In this document: piece by piece, positions 18,000 through 26,868 of the stretch
Position numbering within the stretch: the stretch's first letter is position 1
Layout of the letters: each line of letters opens with the position of its first letter
Source of the DNA: Telmatobacter sp. DSM 110680
GTDB taxonomy: Bacteria > Acidobacteriota > Terriglobia > Terriglobales > Acidobacteriaceae
Length of the DNA stretch: 64,000 nt
Direction: 5' to 3'
Assembly (NCBI RefSeq): GCF_039994875.1
Contig: NZ_CP121196.1
Location: forward strand, 5,394,001 to 5,458,000
The notes under the pieces: model-generated
What the model was told of the DNA's origin: nothing
The model's input: the letters and a program-made list of their open reading frames with translations, nothing else
Database searches by the model: none
Translations under genes and position numbers: made by a program

Positions 18000-19859
18000 A
18001 TGTCACCAACGCGCAGGGAATTCTTGCGGGGAACTCTAGGCGTAGCTCTTGCAGGAAAGCTTGAGTCAGCCGGAATCTGCCAGGTTGCTCACTCCGCCAC
18101 ATCTGGGGATGACTTCAGGCACCCTTACGGTTCAAGCAATTTTGGGGAATGGATCGAAGATGAGTTCGCTCTGCCCGCGTTCCAATATACCTGCAATCAA
18201 ACTACGGACAGTCGCGCAGTAACGCAGCTTCAGCCTGGCCTTCTGAGTCCAACTGAGCATATCCACCAGGTGGGAAACGATCGTATTACTGCTCTCGCAT
18301 CGAACTTCGGACATGTACGCGTTCGCCAGGATGAGGGCTGTCCTAAACTCCTCAACGACATTGATCCCGAAATGAGCCAATTCGGCGGCGGGCTTGGATA
18401 TTTGACCGATGGCGATGAGACCCTCACCACCTACTACGATGGCTCGAACTCCTCATTCGAACGGATCTTCGGCATTGGTTACTACCGCAAGCGGATCCGG
18501 GGTAAAAGCTATTCACTTGACCAGGTGATAGCCGCACCATTTGGCGATGACCCTGTTCTCGTATCGCAAGCGACCGTCACCAATCACAAAGACACTCCTG
18601 CCACCGTGCGTTGGGTCGAGTACTGGGGATGCCAGCCCTTTCAATTCTCCTTTCGCTCCGCCATAGAATCGATGAGCGGATTTGGCGCGCAGACCAAATT
18701 GCGTCGTGACCTTGGACGCCGCTTCAGCCATCGCATCTCCAGAATCGACGACAAGGGACTACTGGAATCCAAGCATTTTGAAGGACGATCGGTGGATGAA
18801 GAAGCTGCATGGCAGCGCGCCAAGGCCATGCTCCGCGCCAACCCTAACGGGTTCACAGCACCGGTCGCTGATCTAAGGCCTGGCACAGATTTTGAAGTTC
18901 TCGATCTCCCCCAGACTTTTCTAGTTTCTCTGGATGGACCGACGAGCGGCATCAGTTCCAATGCCGCCGCTTTCTTCGGTAACGGCGGCCCCGCAAATCC
19001 GAGCGAATTGAAGCAGCCCCTCGACGACCACTTGGAAGCCGGCGGGGCACATTCCGGTCTTCTGCTGCAGCGGACAGTGCACCTCAAGCCGAACGAGAGT
19101 CAAACCATCCGCTTCCTGTACGGTTATCTTCCAGACGGCTTTGCCGTCCATTCACTCATTGCCAAATATGAGAAATCGGCATCCTCGGTCCTGCACGATT
19201 CGAGCCGTACATGGAAACAGAAAGGCATGCGCTTTGACGTGCCCTCTGAGCCCTGGGTAAAGCGTGAATCCACATGGAACCACTACTACCTCAGGAGCAG
19301 CCAGACCTACGACGATTTCTTCGGCGAACACATCCTGAACCAGAACGGCTTTTATCAATACACGATGGGGTTTCAGGGCGCGCCCCGCGATCCGCTACAG
19401 CATGCCCTTCCCTTCCTGTTCAGCGATCCGGAGATTGTTCGAAGCGTTCTCCGTTACACGTTGAAGGAAGTCCGCGACGACGGGTCACTTCCATACGGAA
19501 TCGTCGGGCACGGCGTCGTGGCGCCCATGGCATCAGACAATGCCAGCGATCTCCCGCTTTGGCTGTTGTGGGCCGTCAGCGAATATGTTCTTGCCACCCG
19601 CGATACCGATTTCCTGAACGAGAAGATCCCTGCGCGGTTTTCGGCAATTGAAAACCGCTCTGAGACCATCCGTAATTTGCTTGAACGCTGCTTCCGCCAC
19701 CAGGTCAACGATGTTGGCGTTGGACAGCACGGCGTCATGCGCATGCGTAGACGATTGGAACGACGGTCTGATCTACACATGGGCTCAGTCCGCCTTCAAG
19801 GAGTGCATCGCAGAAAGCGAAAGCGTATTGAATTCTGCGATGGCGGCATGGGTCTTTGA
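18000..19859 (+). pseudogene. GH94-like (GT36 family) glycosidase/phosphorylase, 5' part before frameshift
   Basis: This frame starts with a Tat signal (MSPTRREFLRGTLGVALAG) and continues as the beta-sandwich and first helices of a GH94/GT36-type protein (PYGSSNFGEWIEDEFALPAF, YYDGSNSSFERIFGIGYYRK). Homology ends at HGVMRMR near 19748; the remaining 37 codons to the TGA at 19857 are out of frame. The true continuation is in the next frame, where GACGATTGGAAC (DDWND, holding the GH94 catalytic acid) starts at 19750. One extra base near 19749, or a loss of two, explains the break. GH94 enzymes phosphorolyse beta-glucosides; Tat-exported relatives may instead hydrolyse. A sequencing error is an alternative to real decay. 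Confidence 0.75.
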
Positions 19860-20793
19860 TGAGTATGCGCGATTGCTCGACTATTCCTCTGCAGATTCAT
19901 CGCTCGCGACGGAAGTTCGCGCAAACGCCGATCGCCATCGCGAAGCCACCCGTTCGCAGTGGAACGGCAAGTGGTTCAAACGCGCATGGCTCGGCCCGAA
20001 ATTGGGTTGGCTCGGCGATACAACACTCTGGATTGAACCGCAACCATGGGCCATTCTCTCGGGTGCAACTACTCCGACTCAGACGAGCGATCTCCTGCAC
20101 ACCATCAACGATCAGCTTCGCCTCGGACCTTTGGGTGCAGCCCAGATGAGTGATGGTCCCGACATGAGAAAGGTGGGCGGCACCAACGTTGGCACACTGG
20201 AGTTAGGCGCCATCTGGCCCTCGCTCAATCAGACCCTCGTGTGGGCGTTAGCTCGCACCCATCCGGCAACTGCTTGGGAGGAGTGGAAGAGAAATTCCCT
20301 CGCCTGTCATGCCGAGGCATATCCGGATATCTGGTACGGCGTCTGGATTGGAAATGATTCGTACAACTCTCCACTCAGCAAACACCCGGGAGGAGCAGCC
20401 AACGAGCCTTTCTTTCACGGTACCGACTTTCCCGTACTCAACCTTCACTCTCATGCTTGCTTTCTCTATTCGGCCAGCAAACTACTCGGAATGGAATTCA
20501 CACCCGAGGGTATGGCTATGAATTTGGAGATGCCTGTCGATTCCTATAGTTTTCGTTCCCCGCTCGTCGGCGTCGTGATGACCAAAGATCGAGTTGAAGG
20601 CTGGTACGCTCCGTCCCGCCCAGGAAACTGGAAGCTTCGAATCACCCTCCCAGCATCCGCAACGAGAAAGATCTCTCGCGTAGAAGTGAATGAAAAACGC
20701 ACTCCTGTTCATAATCCGGCGAGTGGGATGATTGAGATCGCCGGTGAAAGTACTCTAGATAGCCCCTTGCGCTGGTCCGTGATTTGGCGTTAA
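19648..20793 (+). pseudogene. GH94-like (GT36 family) protein, 3' part after frameshift
   Basis: This frame supplies the second half of the protein that begins at 18000. Meaningful sequence starts at 19750 (DDWNDGLIYTWAQSAFKECI), where the aspartate is the family's general acid. It runs through WLGDTTLWIEPQPWAILSG, NVGTLELGAIWPSLNQTLVW and NLHSHACFLYSASKLLG, as in the GH94 barrel, to a C-terminal beta-strand cap. The codons between 19648 and 19749 are out-of-frame reading of the first part and carry no homology. There is no ribosome site near 19750, so this half cannot be made alone. If joined, the product would be about 930 aa, the size expected for the family. Confidence 0.75.
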
Positions 20794-21150
20794 GCAATGA
20801 TTTAACTCGGCTGTCTCTTTAAATCGCGCATAATGTGCTGTTTATGCCGACTTGGACGAGGACGCTCTGACGATTGGCACAATTCGCGGCAGAGACCAGG
20901 CATTCGATAGCTGAGACGCCATCTCCAATCATGCCTTTCTCTGATTGGAGCAACGCTGCATTGACCTCAACTCTCAAACCCGATAAACTACTCTAGTTTG
21001 GCGATTCCTGCCTGACGCTGCGGAGCCAACCGCTCGCCCAAGTGTTTTTCGGCGCTCGAGCATACCGTGGCCATGGAAGTTTCCGCCCGAGCAATTCAAG
21101 ATTGGGAGCACACACTCGCATTCAGCGTGCGTGTCCGCTCTGGAGGATTT
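20794..21150. other. Intergenic leader region of rplU
   Basis: About 357 bp with no gene. It holds the probable rplU promoter at 20961-20989, which would give a 5' leader of about 155 nt. I see no clear hairpin that I can assign to an r-protein leader. Confidence 0.4.
20961..20989 (+). promoter_or_regulatory. Sigma-70 type promoter for rplU-rpmA
   Basis: TTGACC (20961-20966), a 17-bp spacer and TAAACT (20984-20989) are close to the -35 and -10 consensus with ideal spacing, oriented toward rplU. Confidence 0.55.
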
Positions 21151-21477
21151 ATGTTCGCGGTCATTCGTACCGGTGGCAAGCAGTATCGCGTCGCGCCAGG
21201 CGATGTGTTGAAGATTGAGTCTGTGGCTTCGGACGACAAAACGCTTGAATTCAGCGATGTTCTCGGCCTTAGCGGCGAGGCGGGTAGCATGACCAAGCCT
21301 TCCAGCGCCAAGGTAACGGCTGAAGTAGTCGGCGAAGGCCGTGCAGCCAAAATTCTGGTCTTCCACCTGAAGCGGAAGAAGCAGTACAAGAAGATGCAGG
21401 GACACCGTCAAAACTTTACCGAGGTACGCATCAAGGCGATCGAAGCTGACGGCGTGACCTATACCGCTGAGAAGTAA
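21151..21477 (+). CDS. rplU: 50S ribosomal protein L21
   Basis: The 108-aa product starts MFAVIRTGGKQYRVAPGDVL and ends with RQNFTEVRIKAI, both L21 signatures, with the KRKKQYKKMQGHRQ RNA-binding stretch near residues 75-88. L21 binds 23S rRNA in the large subunit. The frame is open from 21067, but the ATG at 21151 follows a GGAGG site and gives the normal family length. The gene is followed 30 bp later by rpmA, the usual L21-L27 pair. The GTPase gene obg, which often follows, is absent here. Confidence 0.97.
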   Translation: MFAVIRTGGKQYRVAPGDVLKIESVASDDKTLEFSDVLGLSGEAGSMTKPSSAKVTAEVVGEGRAAKILVFHLKRKKQYKKMQGHRQNFTEVRIKAIEADGVTYTAEK

Positions 21478-21507
21478 GCGGATCAAGATTGAAAAGGGGA
21501 TCAGGCA

Positions 21508-21768
21508 ATGGCACATAAAAAGGGTGGAGGCAGCTCCACAAATGGACGCGATTCAAATGCGCAGAGGCTTGGCGTGAAGGCTTTTGGCGGGCAACTCGTC
21601 ACCGGCGGGTCAATCATCATGCGCCAGCGTGGCACCAAGATCAAGCCCGGCACAAATGTTGGCATCGGTTCCGATGACACGCTCTTTGCCAAGGTCACAG
21701 GCCGCGTGAAGTTTTCAGACCACGGCAACCGTGGACGCTTCGCATCGGTCGAGCCGGCAACCGAGTAG
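21508..21768 (+). CDS. rpmA: 50S ribosomal protein L27
   Basis: The 86-aa protein reads MAHKKGGGSSTNGRDSNAQR, then LGVKAFGGQLVTGGSIIMRQRGT, the standard L27 sequence. L27 reaches the peptidyl-transferase centre with its N-terminus. No cleavable N-terminal extension, as seen in Firmicutes, is present. It is co-transcribed with rplU and followed by a strong hairpin at 21791-21816. Confidence 0.97.
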   Translation: MAHKKGGGSSTNGRDSNAQRLGVKAFGGQLVTGGSIIMRQRGTKIKPGTNVGIGSDDTLFAKVTGRVKFSDHGNRGRFASVEPATE

Positions 21769-21790
21769 TCATCGTTTGCTAGCGGAGCAC

Positions 21791-21816
21791 AAAGGTCGCG
21801 GTTCGCCGCGGCCTTT
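21791..21816 (+). terminator. Terminator after rpmA
   Basis: AAAGGTCGCGG (21791-21801), a TTCG tetraloop and CCGCGGCCTTT (21806-21816) form an 11-bp stem with one G-T wobble. The A-rich and T-rich stem ends are typical of intrinsic terminators, 22 bp after the rpmA stop. Confidence 0.65.
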
Positions 21817-21864
21817 ACTATTCTGCGATTCCTTTCGGAAACACGCCACGATGTTCGATTTGCG

Positions 21865-22512
21865 CTATGTGGGTTGCTGCAGGACCCGATTGAGGAACGA
21901 ATCAATCTCCAAGCTTGAAATCTTCCGAGATCCTCCGAATTCAGTACCGCAGTAGACAGGGTTGAGTAACGACAGCGTCTGGTTCAAAAAGACCGACGAG
22001 TGAGTCTGAAGTCCTTGCCGTGCGACATGGCGTGGCATCGTCTCGACGTGATACTGGCAAAGGCCGCTCATCCGAGGATTTGCGCGGAAGAATTCTTCAA
22101 GCCGCCACTCGTACTCGAGAAGTTTGGAGAAATCCCTATCGGGACCAAGCTCCCAAGTCATGTCACCGGTGGCCCACAACCCCTCATAGCCGTCCCTTAG
22201 CGCTTGTTTAAGAGCCTGGTCTAGCGCGTCGAGCATTTGCTCAACGTCAAAGTGCTTGCCGTCGGCTAGATGGTGTCTCTCCGAAGAAAGCACCAGCCTC
22301 GCGTTTGCGGTCTCGTGCACCACATCGACGCCCGCCGCTGCGAGATAAGATCGCATTCCCGCAACCATGGGTTCACTGTTGAGATACAGGCAACGTTTGT
22401 TTTCGTTCAGGTTTTGACGGACGACCTCCGCAAGAACGGACAGATGCCGCGACGGGGGCCCTTCATAAATGAGGCATTGATGGCGGGGAGCCGGGTCCAT
22501 GAATCGACCCAT
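21865..22512 (-). CDS. MEDS domain protein (DcmR-like sensory domain)
   Basis: The roughly 215-aa product matches the MEDS domain. It opens HQCLIYEGPPSRHLSVLAEV, continues with NENKRCLYLNSEPMV and GLWATGDMTWELG, and ends with LCQYHVETMP near residue 170. MEDS domains occur in methanogen and methylotroph regulators and often sit beside histidine kinases; ligand binding is assumed. Here the domain is alone, with no output domain. The frame is open to 22578. I prefer ATG 22512 (MGRFMDP) or 22500 because homologs begin just before PRHQC, but ribosome sites are weak. It is transcribed convergently with rpmA and lies downstream of the 7-TM protein gene. Confidence 0.7.
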   Translation of the reverse strand: MGRFMDPAPRHQCLIYEGPPSRHLSVLAEVVRQNLNENKRCLYLNSEPMVAGMRSYLAAAGVDVVHETANARLVLSSERHHLADGKHFDVEQMLDALDQALKQALRDGYEGLWATGDMTWELGPDRDFSKLLEYEWRLEEFFRANPRMSGLCQYHVETMPRHVARQGLQTHSSVFLNQTLSLLNPVYCGTEFGGSRKISSLEIDSFLNRVLQQPT

Positions 22513-22622
22513 TATAGCCCGATTTAGAAATGAAGAAAAACAGTGTCGGACGGGCGCGGGAAAAGCAGAAGAGGCCAAACCCGTAGGTCTGGCCTCTCCG
22601 TTAGATCACTTCGATAAGCCTA

Positions 22623-23492
22623 CTACTTCGATTCGTTGCCCTGCAGATTCCGCGTCAGAACCTTCTCGACAACCCGTTCCACGTCGGTGAGGAAAAAGCT
22701 GTTTGCTGGCTGCTGAACTGCTACTTGTGTTCCGTGCCCAAGAGCTGCTGCGATTTCATTCCAACGGTATATCGTCGAATTGGCGGGCATCACTACTGGT
22801 TTGCGCACCCGTTCCGGCATGGCGCAATAAGCGACCCACATTGCCACTGAAAGGAGGATCACTCCTTCATATGCAAACTGCAGCGGTGCGTTCAACGAGG
22901 AATTGCCCGGACTCAGTGCCGCGTATATCAGGTCGTTCGCCGACATGAATCCAAATCCCAGTCCAAAACCGACAGCCAGATCTTTGAAGGAGAGCTGCAG
23001 GGCGTTAATGCACAGACCCAGAAAAGCGAGAAGACAAAGTTCTAGGATGCTGACGGAGCGCATCAGAGCAAGCGCAAAATCCGGAATCAGGGCCACACTC
23101 GGATGCGTATAAGAGACGGATCCAAGACTCGCCACTGCCGACACTAGAGCCACCCAGCGAAATACGACCGTGCCTAACCGCATCAGGCCAGAAAACGCAG
23201 AGAGTACCGACCGAAAAATCTCAAGCGTGACGAAGAAAAGGATGATGGCACTGGCGATGTAGACTGCCCACGACGGGTAGAAATAGAACGGAAAATACTG
23301 ATGTCCCCATGGTTGAGCCTGCACGTATAAAAGGCCCAGCAGAATGGGCATCGAGCCGACTCGCAAAGCGAGATAGACATTTAATGCGGGGAAGCGCTTG
23401 TGCAGCCCCTTCTTCCAAAATAGGAAGGCCAGTGTCGCCCAAAGCGCGAACTCGGCAACGCTCATCAGCGACATTGTGAAGTCCAATGGCAT
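22623..23492 (-). CDS. Seven-helix membrane protein of unknown function
   Basis: This 289-aa protein has about seven hydrophobic helices between residues 7 and 230 (for example SVAEFALWATLAFLFW, WAVYIASAIILFFVTLEIF, GVILLSVAMWVAYCAM). A soluble C-terminal tail of about 60 residues ends in FFLTDVERVVEKVLTR. I recognise no named family; proteins of this shape are frequent and unannotated in Acidobacteriota. The ATG at 23492 has an AAAGGG ribosome site. It lies 110 bp upstream of the MEDS gene on the same strand, so the two could be a membrane sensor pair. That is inference from position only. Confidence 0.7.
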   Translation of the reverse strand: MPLDFTMSLMSVAEFALWATLAFLFWKKGLHKRFPALNVYLALRVGSMPILLGLLYVQAQPWGHQYFPFYFYPSWAVYIASAIILFFVTLEIFRSVLSAFSGLMRLGTVVFRWVALVSAVASLGSVSYTHPSVALIPDFALALMRSVSILELCLLAFLGLCINALQLSFKDLAVGFGLGFGFMSANDLIYAALSPGNSSLNAPLQFAYEGVILLSVAMWVAYCAMPERVRKPVVMPANSTIYRWNEIAAALGHGTQVAVQQPANSFFLTDVERVVEKVLTRNLQGNESK

Positions 23493-23573
23493 ACAAGACC
23501 CTTTCCATTCTGAGGGTTCTCTCAGAATAGTCCTTGCAGCCTATGGATTCAAATGAAAACTCAACTCCACCCT

Positions 23574-23591
23574 GTAGCACTTTGGTGCTAC
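23574..23591. terminator. Short hairpin after the small secreted peptide gene
   Basis: GTAGCAC (23574-23580), loop TTTG and GTGCTAC (23585-23591) form a perfect 7-bp stem about 10 bp downstream of the minus-strand peptide gene. There is no following T-run on that strand, so function as a terminator is uncertain. Confidence 0.35.
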
Positions 23592-23600
23592 CAGACGGTT

Positions 23601-23771
23601 TTACTTGGTGGTGTTGGTGCATCCCATGCCTGGTCCGCAGGTCGGAACTGGCAGTCCAGCTGTCGCCGATTGGTGACTCGAAAATGCATGTTTCGGGGTC
23701 GAAGAAACGGAAGCGGCAGCGGCGCCGGCGACGACGACTGAGAGCACAAAAACACGAAAAGCGAGTTTCAT
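23601..23771 (-). CDS. Small secreted peptide with CGPGMGC motif (56 aa)
   Basis: The minus strand from ATG 23771 to TAA 23601 encodes 56 residues. They comprise a signal peptide (MKLAFRVFVLSVVVAGAAAA, cleavage near 20-21), a short Ser/His/Thr-rich linker, and a C-terminal GLPVPTCGPGMGCTNTTK with two cysteines six apart. An AAGGGG ribosome site lies just upstream (about 23778-23783). The mature peptide would be about 35 residues, possibly with one disulfide. I know no family. Signal peptide, ribosome site and downstream hairpin together argue for a real gene, although nothing but sequence supports it. It may be a secreted signal or a structural peptide. Confidence 0.6.
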   Translation of the reverse strand: MKLAFRVFVLSVVVAGAAAASVSSTPKHAFSSHQSATAGLPVPTCGPGMGCTNTTK

Positions 23772-24146
23772 AGTTGGTTACCCCTTACAGAAAAGTCGAT
23801 ACAATTTCTTGGCTTGATGACACTTTTATGGTACTGCAGATTCCAACGCTAAGTCCATCTTTTTCAGGTACATCGAAAGTATCGCAGACGTAAGTGACAA
23901 AAGTAACATTATTCTTAGGTAATCTACCCGAAAGTACTCAATTTAGTTACCACCGCTGCGCAGCCGTAATGACCGTTTTCGACCCCTTTTTTGCAGAGTT
24001 TCGCATGATAAAATTAGGACTGGCAGAGTTCCCACAAAACCCTCGCGTTTCAAGCGGTTATTCCCCAAATGTGTGGCATGAATCGCGATGCAATTCGGGC
24101 TTAAGATGCGACGGGTTAAAGGCGAAGATTCTGCGAATGGAAAAAT
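23772..24146. other. Intergenic region upstream of gyrB
   Basis: About 375 bp, noticeably more AT-rich than the flanking genes. The plus-strand frame at 23894-24157 is not gene-like. The region should carry divergent promoters for gyrB and the small peptide. TAAAAT at about 24008 is a candidate -10 for gyrB, but no good -35 stands at the right distance. Confidence 0.35.
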
Positions 24147-26741
24147 ATGGCGACTGAACCCCGCGATTTGCCCCCTCCCGTTGAAAGCAACGGAAACTAC
24201 ACAGGCGAAGACATCACTGTCCTTGAGGGCATGGAGCACGTAAGACTTCGCCCAGCCATGTACATAGGCTCGACCGGTGAGATGGGTCTTCACCATCTTG
24301 TTTACGAAGTAGTAGACAATTCCGTCGACGAAGCCCTTGCGGGTCACGCCAAGAAAATCGAAGTCACCATTCATGTCGACAACTCCATTACCGTCGTCGA
24401 CGACGGCCGCGGCATTCCCGTCGATATGATGGCGCTGGCAAACGGCGAGAAGATGCCTGCTGTACAGGTGGTGCTCACCAAGCTCAATGCCGGAGGAAAA
24501 TTCGATTCTTCCAACTACAAGGTGTCAGGCGGCCTGCATGGCGTCGGCGTAAGTTGCGTCAACGCACTCAGCCAGGAATTGAATGTTGAGATATGGCGCG
24601 ACGGTCACACCTGGGAGATGGATTTCAGTTGCGGCATTGCAACCAGCGAACTTCGCATGGCTGGCACATCCAAGCGACGCGGCACCAAGGTTCACTTCCT
24701 CCCCGACAAGAGCATTTTTACCGCGACCGAATACAACTACGACACCTTGGCTCAGCGTCTGCGCGAACTTGCCTTCCTCAACAAGGGGCTTGAGATCGTT
24801 CTGACCGATGAGCGGACCTCCGATCCTAAGACCGGGGAAGCCAGGCGCGCTGAGTTCCGGTACGCCGGCGGCATCGCGGAGTTCGTCAAGCATCTCAATC
24901 GCGGCAAGTCCGTATTGCACGAAAAACCGATTGTGATGGAAGCTCAACGCGATAACGTTGAGATCGAAATCGCGCTGCAATACAACGACAGCTATTCTGA
25001 GTCTGTTTTCAGTTTTGCCAACAACATCAACACTGTGGACGGTGGCACGCATCTCTCCGGGTTTCGCACCTCGCTTACACGCACCATAAACGCCATAGGC
25101 CAACAGCTCGGCTTATTCAAGGACGTGAAAGAGAACCTGAGCGGCGATGATGTTCGTGAAGGCCTTGTCGCTGTGGTAAGCGTGAAGTTGTCGCAGCCGC
25201 AGTTTGAAGGCCAGACCAAGGGCAAGCTAAACTCCGACATCGCTGGTACAGTTCAGGCATTCGTCAACGAGCGCCTTGGCATGTACCTCGAACAAAATCC
25301 GCCTGTAGCCCGCAAAATTATTAATAAGGCGATCGAAGCCGCGCGCGCCCGCGAAGCAGCCCGCAAAGCCCGCGACCTCACCCGCCGCAAAGGCGCACTG
25401 GACGGAGGCGGTCTTCCCGGAAAGCTTGCGGACTGCTCCGAGCGCAACCCCGACCGCTGCGAACTCTATCTCGTCGAGGGCGAGAGCGCAGGCGGCACTG
25501 CGAAGCAGGGACGCGATCGGCGCTTTCAGGCAATTCTTCCGCTTAAGGGAAAGATTCTCAACGTCGAGAAGGCCCGCTATGACAAGATGCTGGGCCACGA
25601 AGAAATCCGTGCCATGATCACTGCGCTTGGATGCGGCATCGGCAAGGATGACTTTGACGCTGCGAAGATCCGTTACGGCAAAATCATCCTGATGACCGAT
25701 GCCGACGTCGACGGGTCGCACATTCGTACGCTGCTGTTGACGTTCTTCTTCCGCCACATGACGGAACTGATCAAGCGCGGAAATATCTACATCGCCCAGC
25801 CGCCGCTCTTCAAGATCAAGAAGGGCCGGTCGGAACAATACGTAAAAGACGAACGAGAGTTGAACCGTGTGGCGATCAAGCGGGCTTCTGAAGGCATGAT
25901 CGTGCGCCACGGTGAAAACGCAAGCCACATTGAGGGCAGCGAGCTCACGCGCTTCATGGGCTACCTGAACGAGTACCTCGCCTTTGTCGAAAAAGTTGAT
26001 AAGCGCATCCGCAACGAGCAGCTCACAGAATTAATTGCACGCGCCGAGTTGACCCACCGTGCCGACTTCACCTCGAAGAATGGGAACGAGGTCCCCGCCA
26101 AGCTCACGCATCTTTACGACGAGCTCGTGGAACACTCCGATGATTTTGGGATCAAGGTGAGCAAGCCGGTGGAGGACGAGGAGCACCACACCTGGTCGGT
26201 TTGCTATACCACGACCCAGGGAGCGACACGCTGCGTTGACTACGCCCTTGCCTCCAGTCCTGAATTCCGCCAGATGATGGCAAAATACTCGCAAATCAGC
26301 CAGTATCTTGAACCGCCATTCCTGATCGAGTACGCTGCCAAGGCAACGCAGGAGTCGGCCGCCGAAGAGTTGGAAGGCACTGAATTCGAAGAGGGCCAAA
26401 CCCCGGCGAAAGTAAAGGCGGAAGTCAAAGCGGCTCGCCGTGCGTCGCGTATCCTCCATGAGCCCGTAGAGAAATCGACTGCGCGCGAACTATTTGCCTA
26501 TATCGTCGAGCAGGGCAAAAAGGATTACGACGTGCAGCGCTACAAAGGTCTGGGCGAAATGACCGCCCCGCAGCTCTGGGAAACCACCATGGATCCGGAG
26601 CGACGCACACTGCTGCAGGTTAAGTTGGAAGACATCGCCGAGACTGAAGCCATCTTCACGACTCTGATGGGCGAGGATGTCGAATCGCGCCGCAAGTTCA
26701 TTGAAGATAACGCGCTCGATGTGAAGAATCTCGATATTTAA
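24147..26741 (+). CDS. gyrB: DNA gyrase subunit B
   Basis: The 864-aa protein carries the GHKL ATPase (RPAMYIGSTG, VVDNSVDEALAG, VDDGRGIPVD, GGLHGVGVSCVNALS). The transducer domain follows, then the Toprim motif (LYLVEGESAGGTAKQGRDR, LMTDADVDGSHIR). At the end is the GyrB C-terminal signature (QRYKGLGEMTAPQLWETTMDP). An insertion of roughly 170 residues after the Toprim core, with a long acidic region (EELEGTEFEEGQ), makes it longer than the 804-aa E. coli protein, as in many Gram-negative GyrB. With GyrA it introduces negative supercoils using ATP. RecF or DnaN genes are not adjacent. Confidence 0.97.
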   Translation: MATEPRDLPPPVESNGNYTGEDITVLEGMEHVRLRPAMYIGSTGEMGLHHLVYEVVDNSVDEALAGHAKKIEVTIHVDNSITVVDDGRGIPVDMMALANGEKMPAVQVVLTKLNAGGKFDSSNYKVSGGLHGVGVSCVNALSQELNVEIWRDGHTWEMDFSCGIATSELRMAGTSKRRGTKVHFLPDKSIFTATEYNYDTLAQRLRELAFLNKGLEIVLTDERTSDPKTGEARRAEFRYAGGIAEFVKHLNRGKSVLHEKPIVMEAQRDNVEIEIALQYNDSYSESVFSFANNINTVDGGTHLSGFRTSLTRTINAIGQQLGLFKDVKENLSGDDVREGLVAVVSVKLSQPQFEGQTKGKLNSDIAGTVQAFVNERLGMYLEQNPPVARKIINKAIEAARAREAARKARDLTRRKGALDGGGLPGKLADCSERNPDRCELYLVEGESAGGTAKQGRDRRFQAILPLKGKILNVEKARYDKMLGHEEIRAMITALGCGIGKDDFDAAKIRYGKIILMTDADVDGSHIRTLLLTFFFRHMTELIKRGNIYIAQPPLFKIKKGRSEQYVKDERELNRVAIKRASEGMIVRHGENASHIEGSELTRFMGYLNEYLAFVEKVDKRIRNEQLTELIARAELTHRADFTSKNGNEVPAKLTHLYDELVEHSDDFGIKVSKPVEDEEHHTWSVCYTTTQGATRCVDYALASSPEFRQMMAKYSQISQYLEPPFLIEYAAKATQESAAEELEGTEFEEGQTPAKVKAEVKAARRASRILHEPVEKSTARELFAYIVEQGKKDYDVQRYKGLGEMTAPQLWETTMDPERRTLLQVKLEDIAETEAIFTTLMGEDVESRRKFIEDNALDVKNLDI

Positions 26742-26770
26742 ACTTTGGTTACTGCTGTTCTCATCGATTG

Positions 26771-26804
26771 CCGCGGGAGCGTATCATCGTTCCCGCGGGA
26801 TTTT
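26771..26804 (+). terminator. Terminator after gyrB
   Basis: CCGCGGGAGCG (26771-26781) and CGTTCCCGCGG (26788-26798) form an 11-bp stem with one G-T wobble around loop TATCAT. A short T-run (26801-26804) follows. It lies 30 bp after the gyrB stop. Confidence 0.65.
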
Positions 26805-26868
26805 GAAGCCTCCTTTTTTGCCGGGTCGCTCTGTTCCGAGAATCCCCCTTTTGGACAAGGAGCATGTA

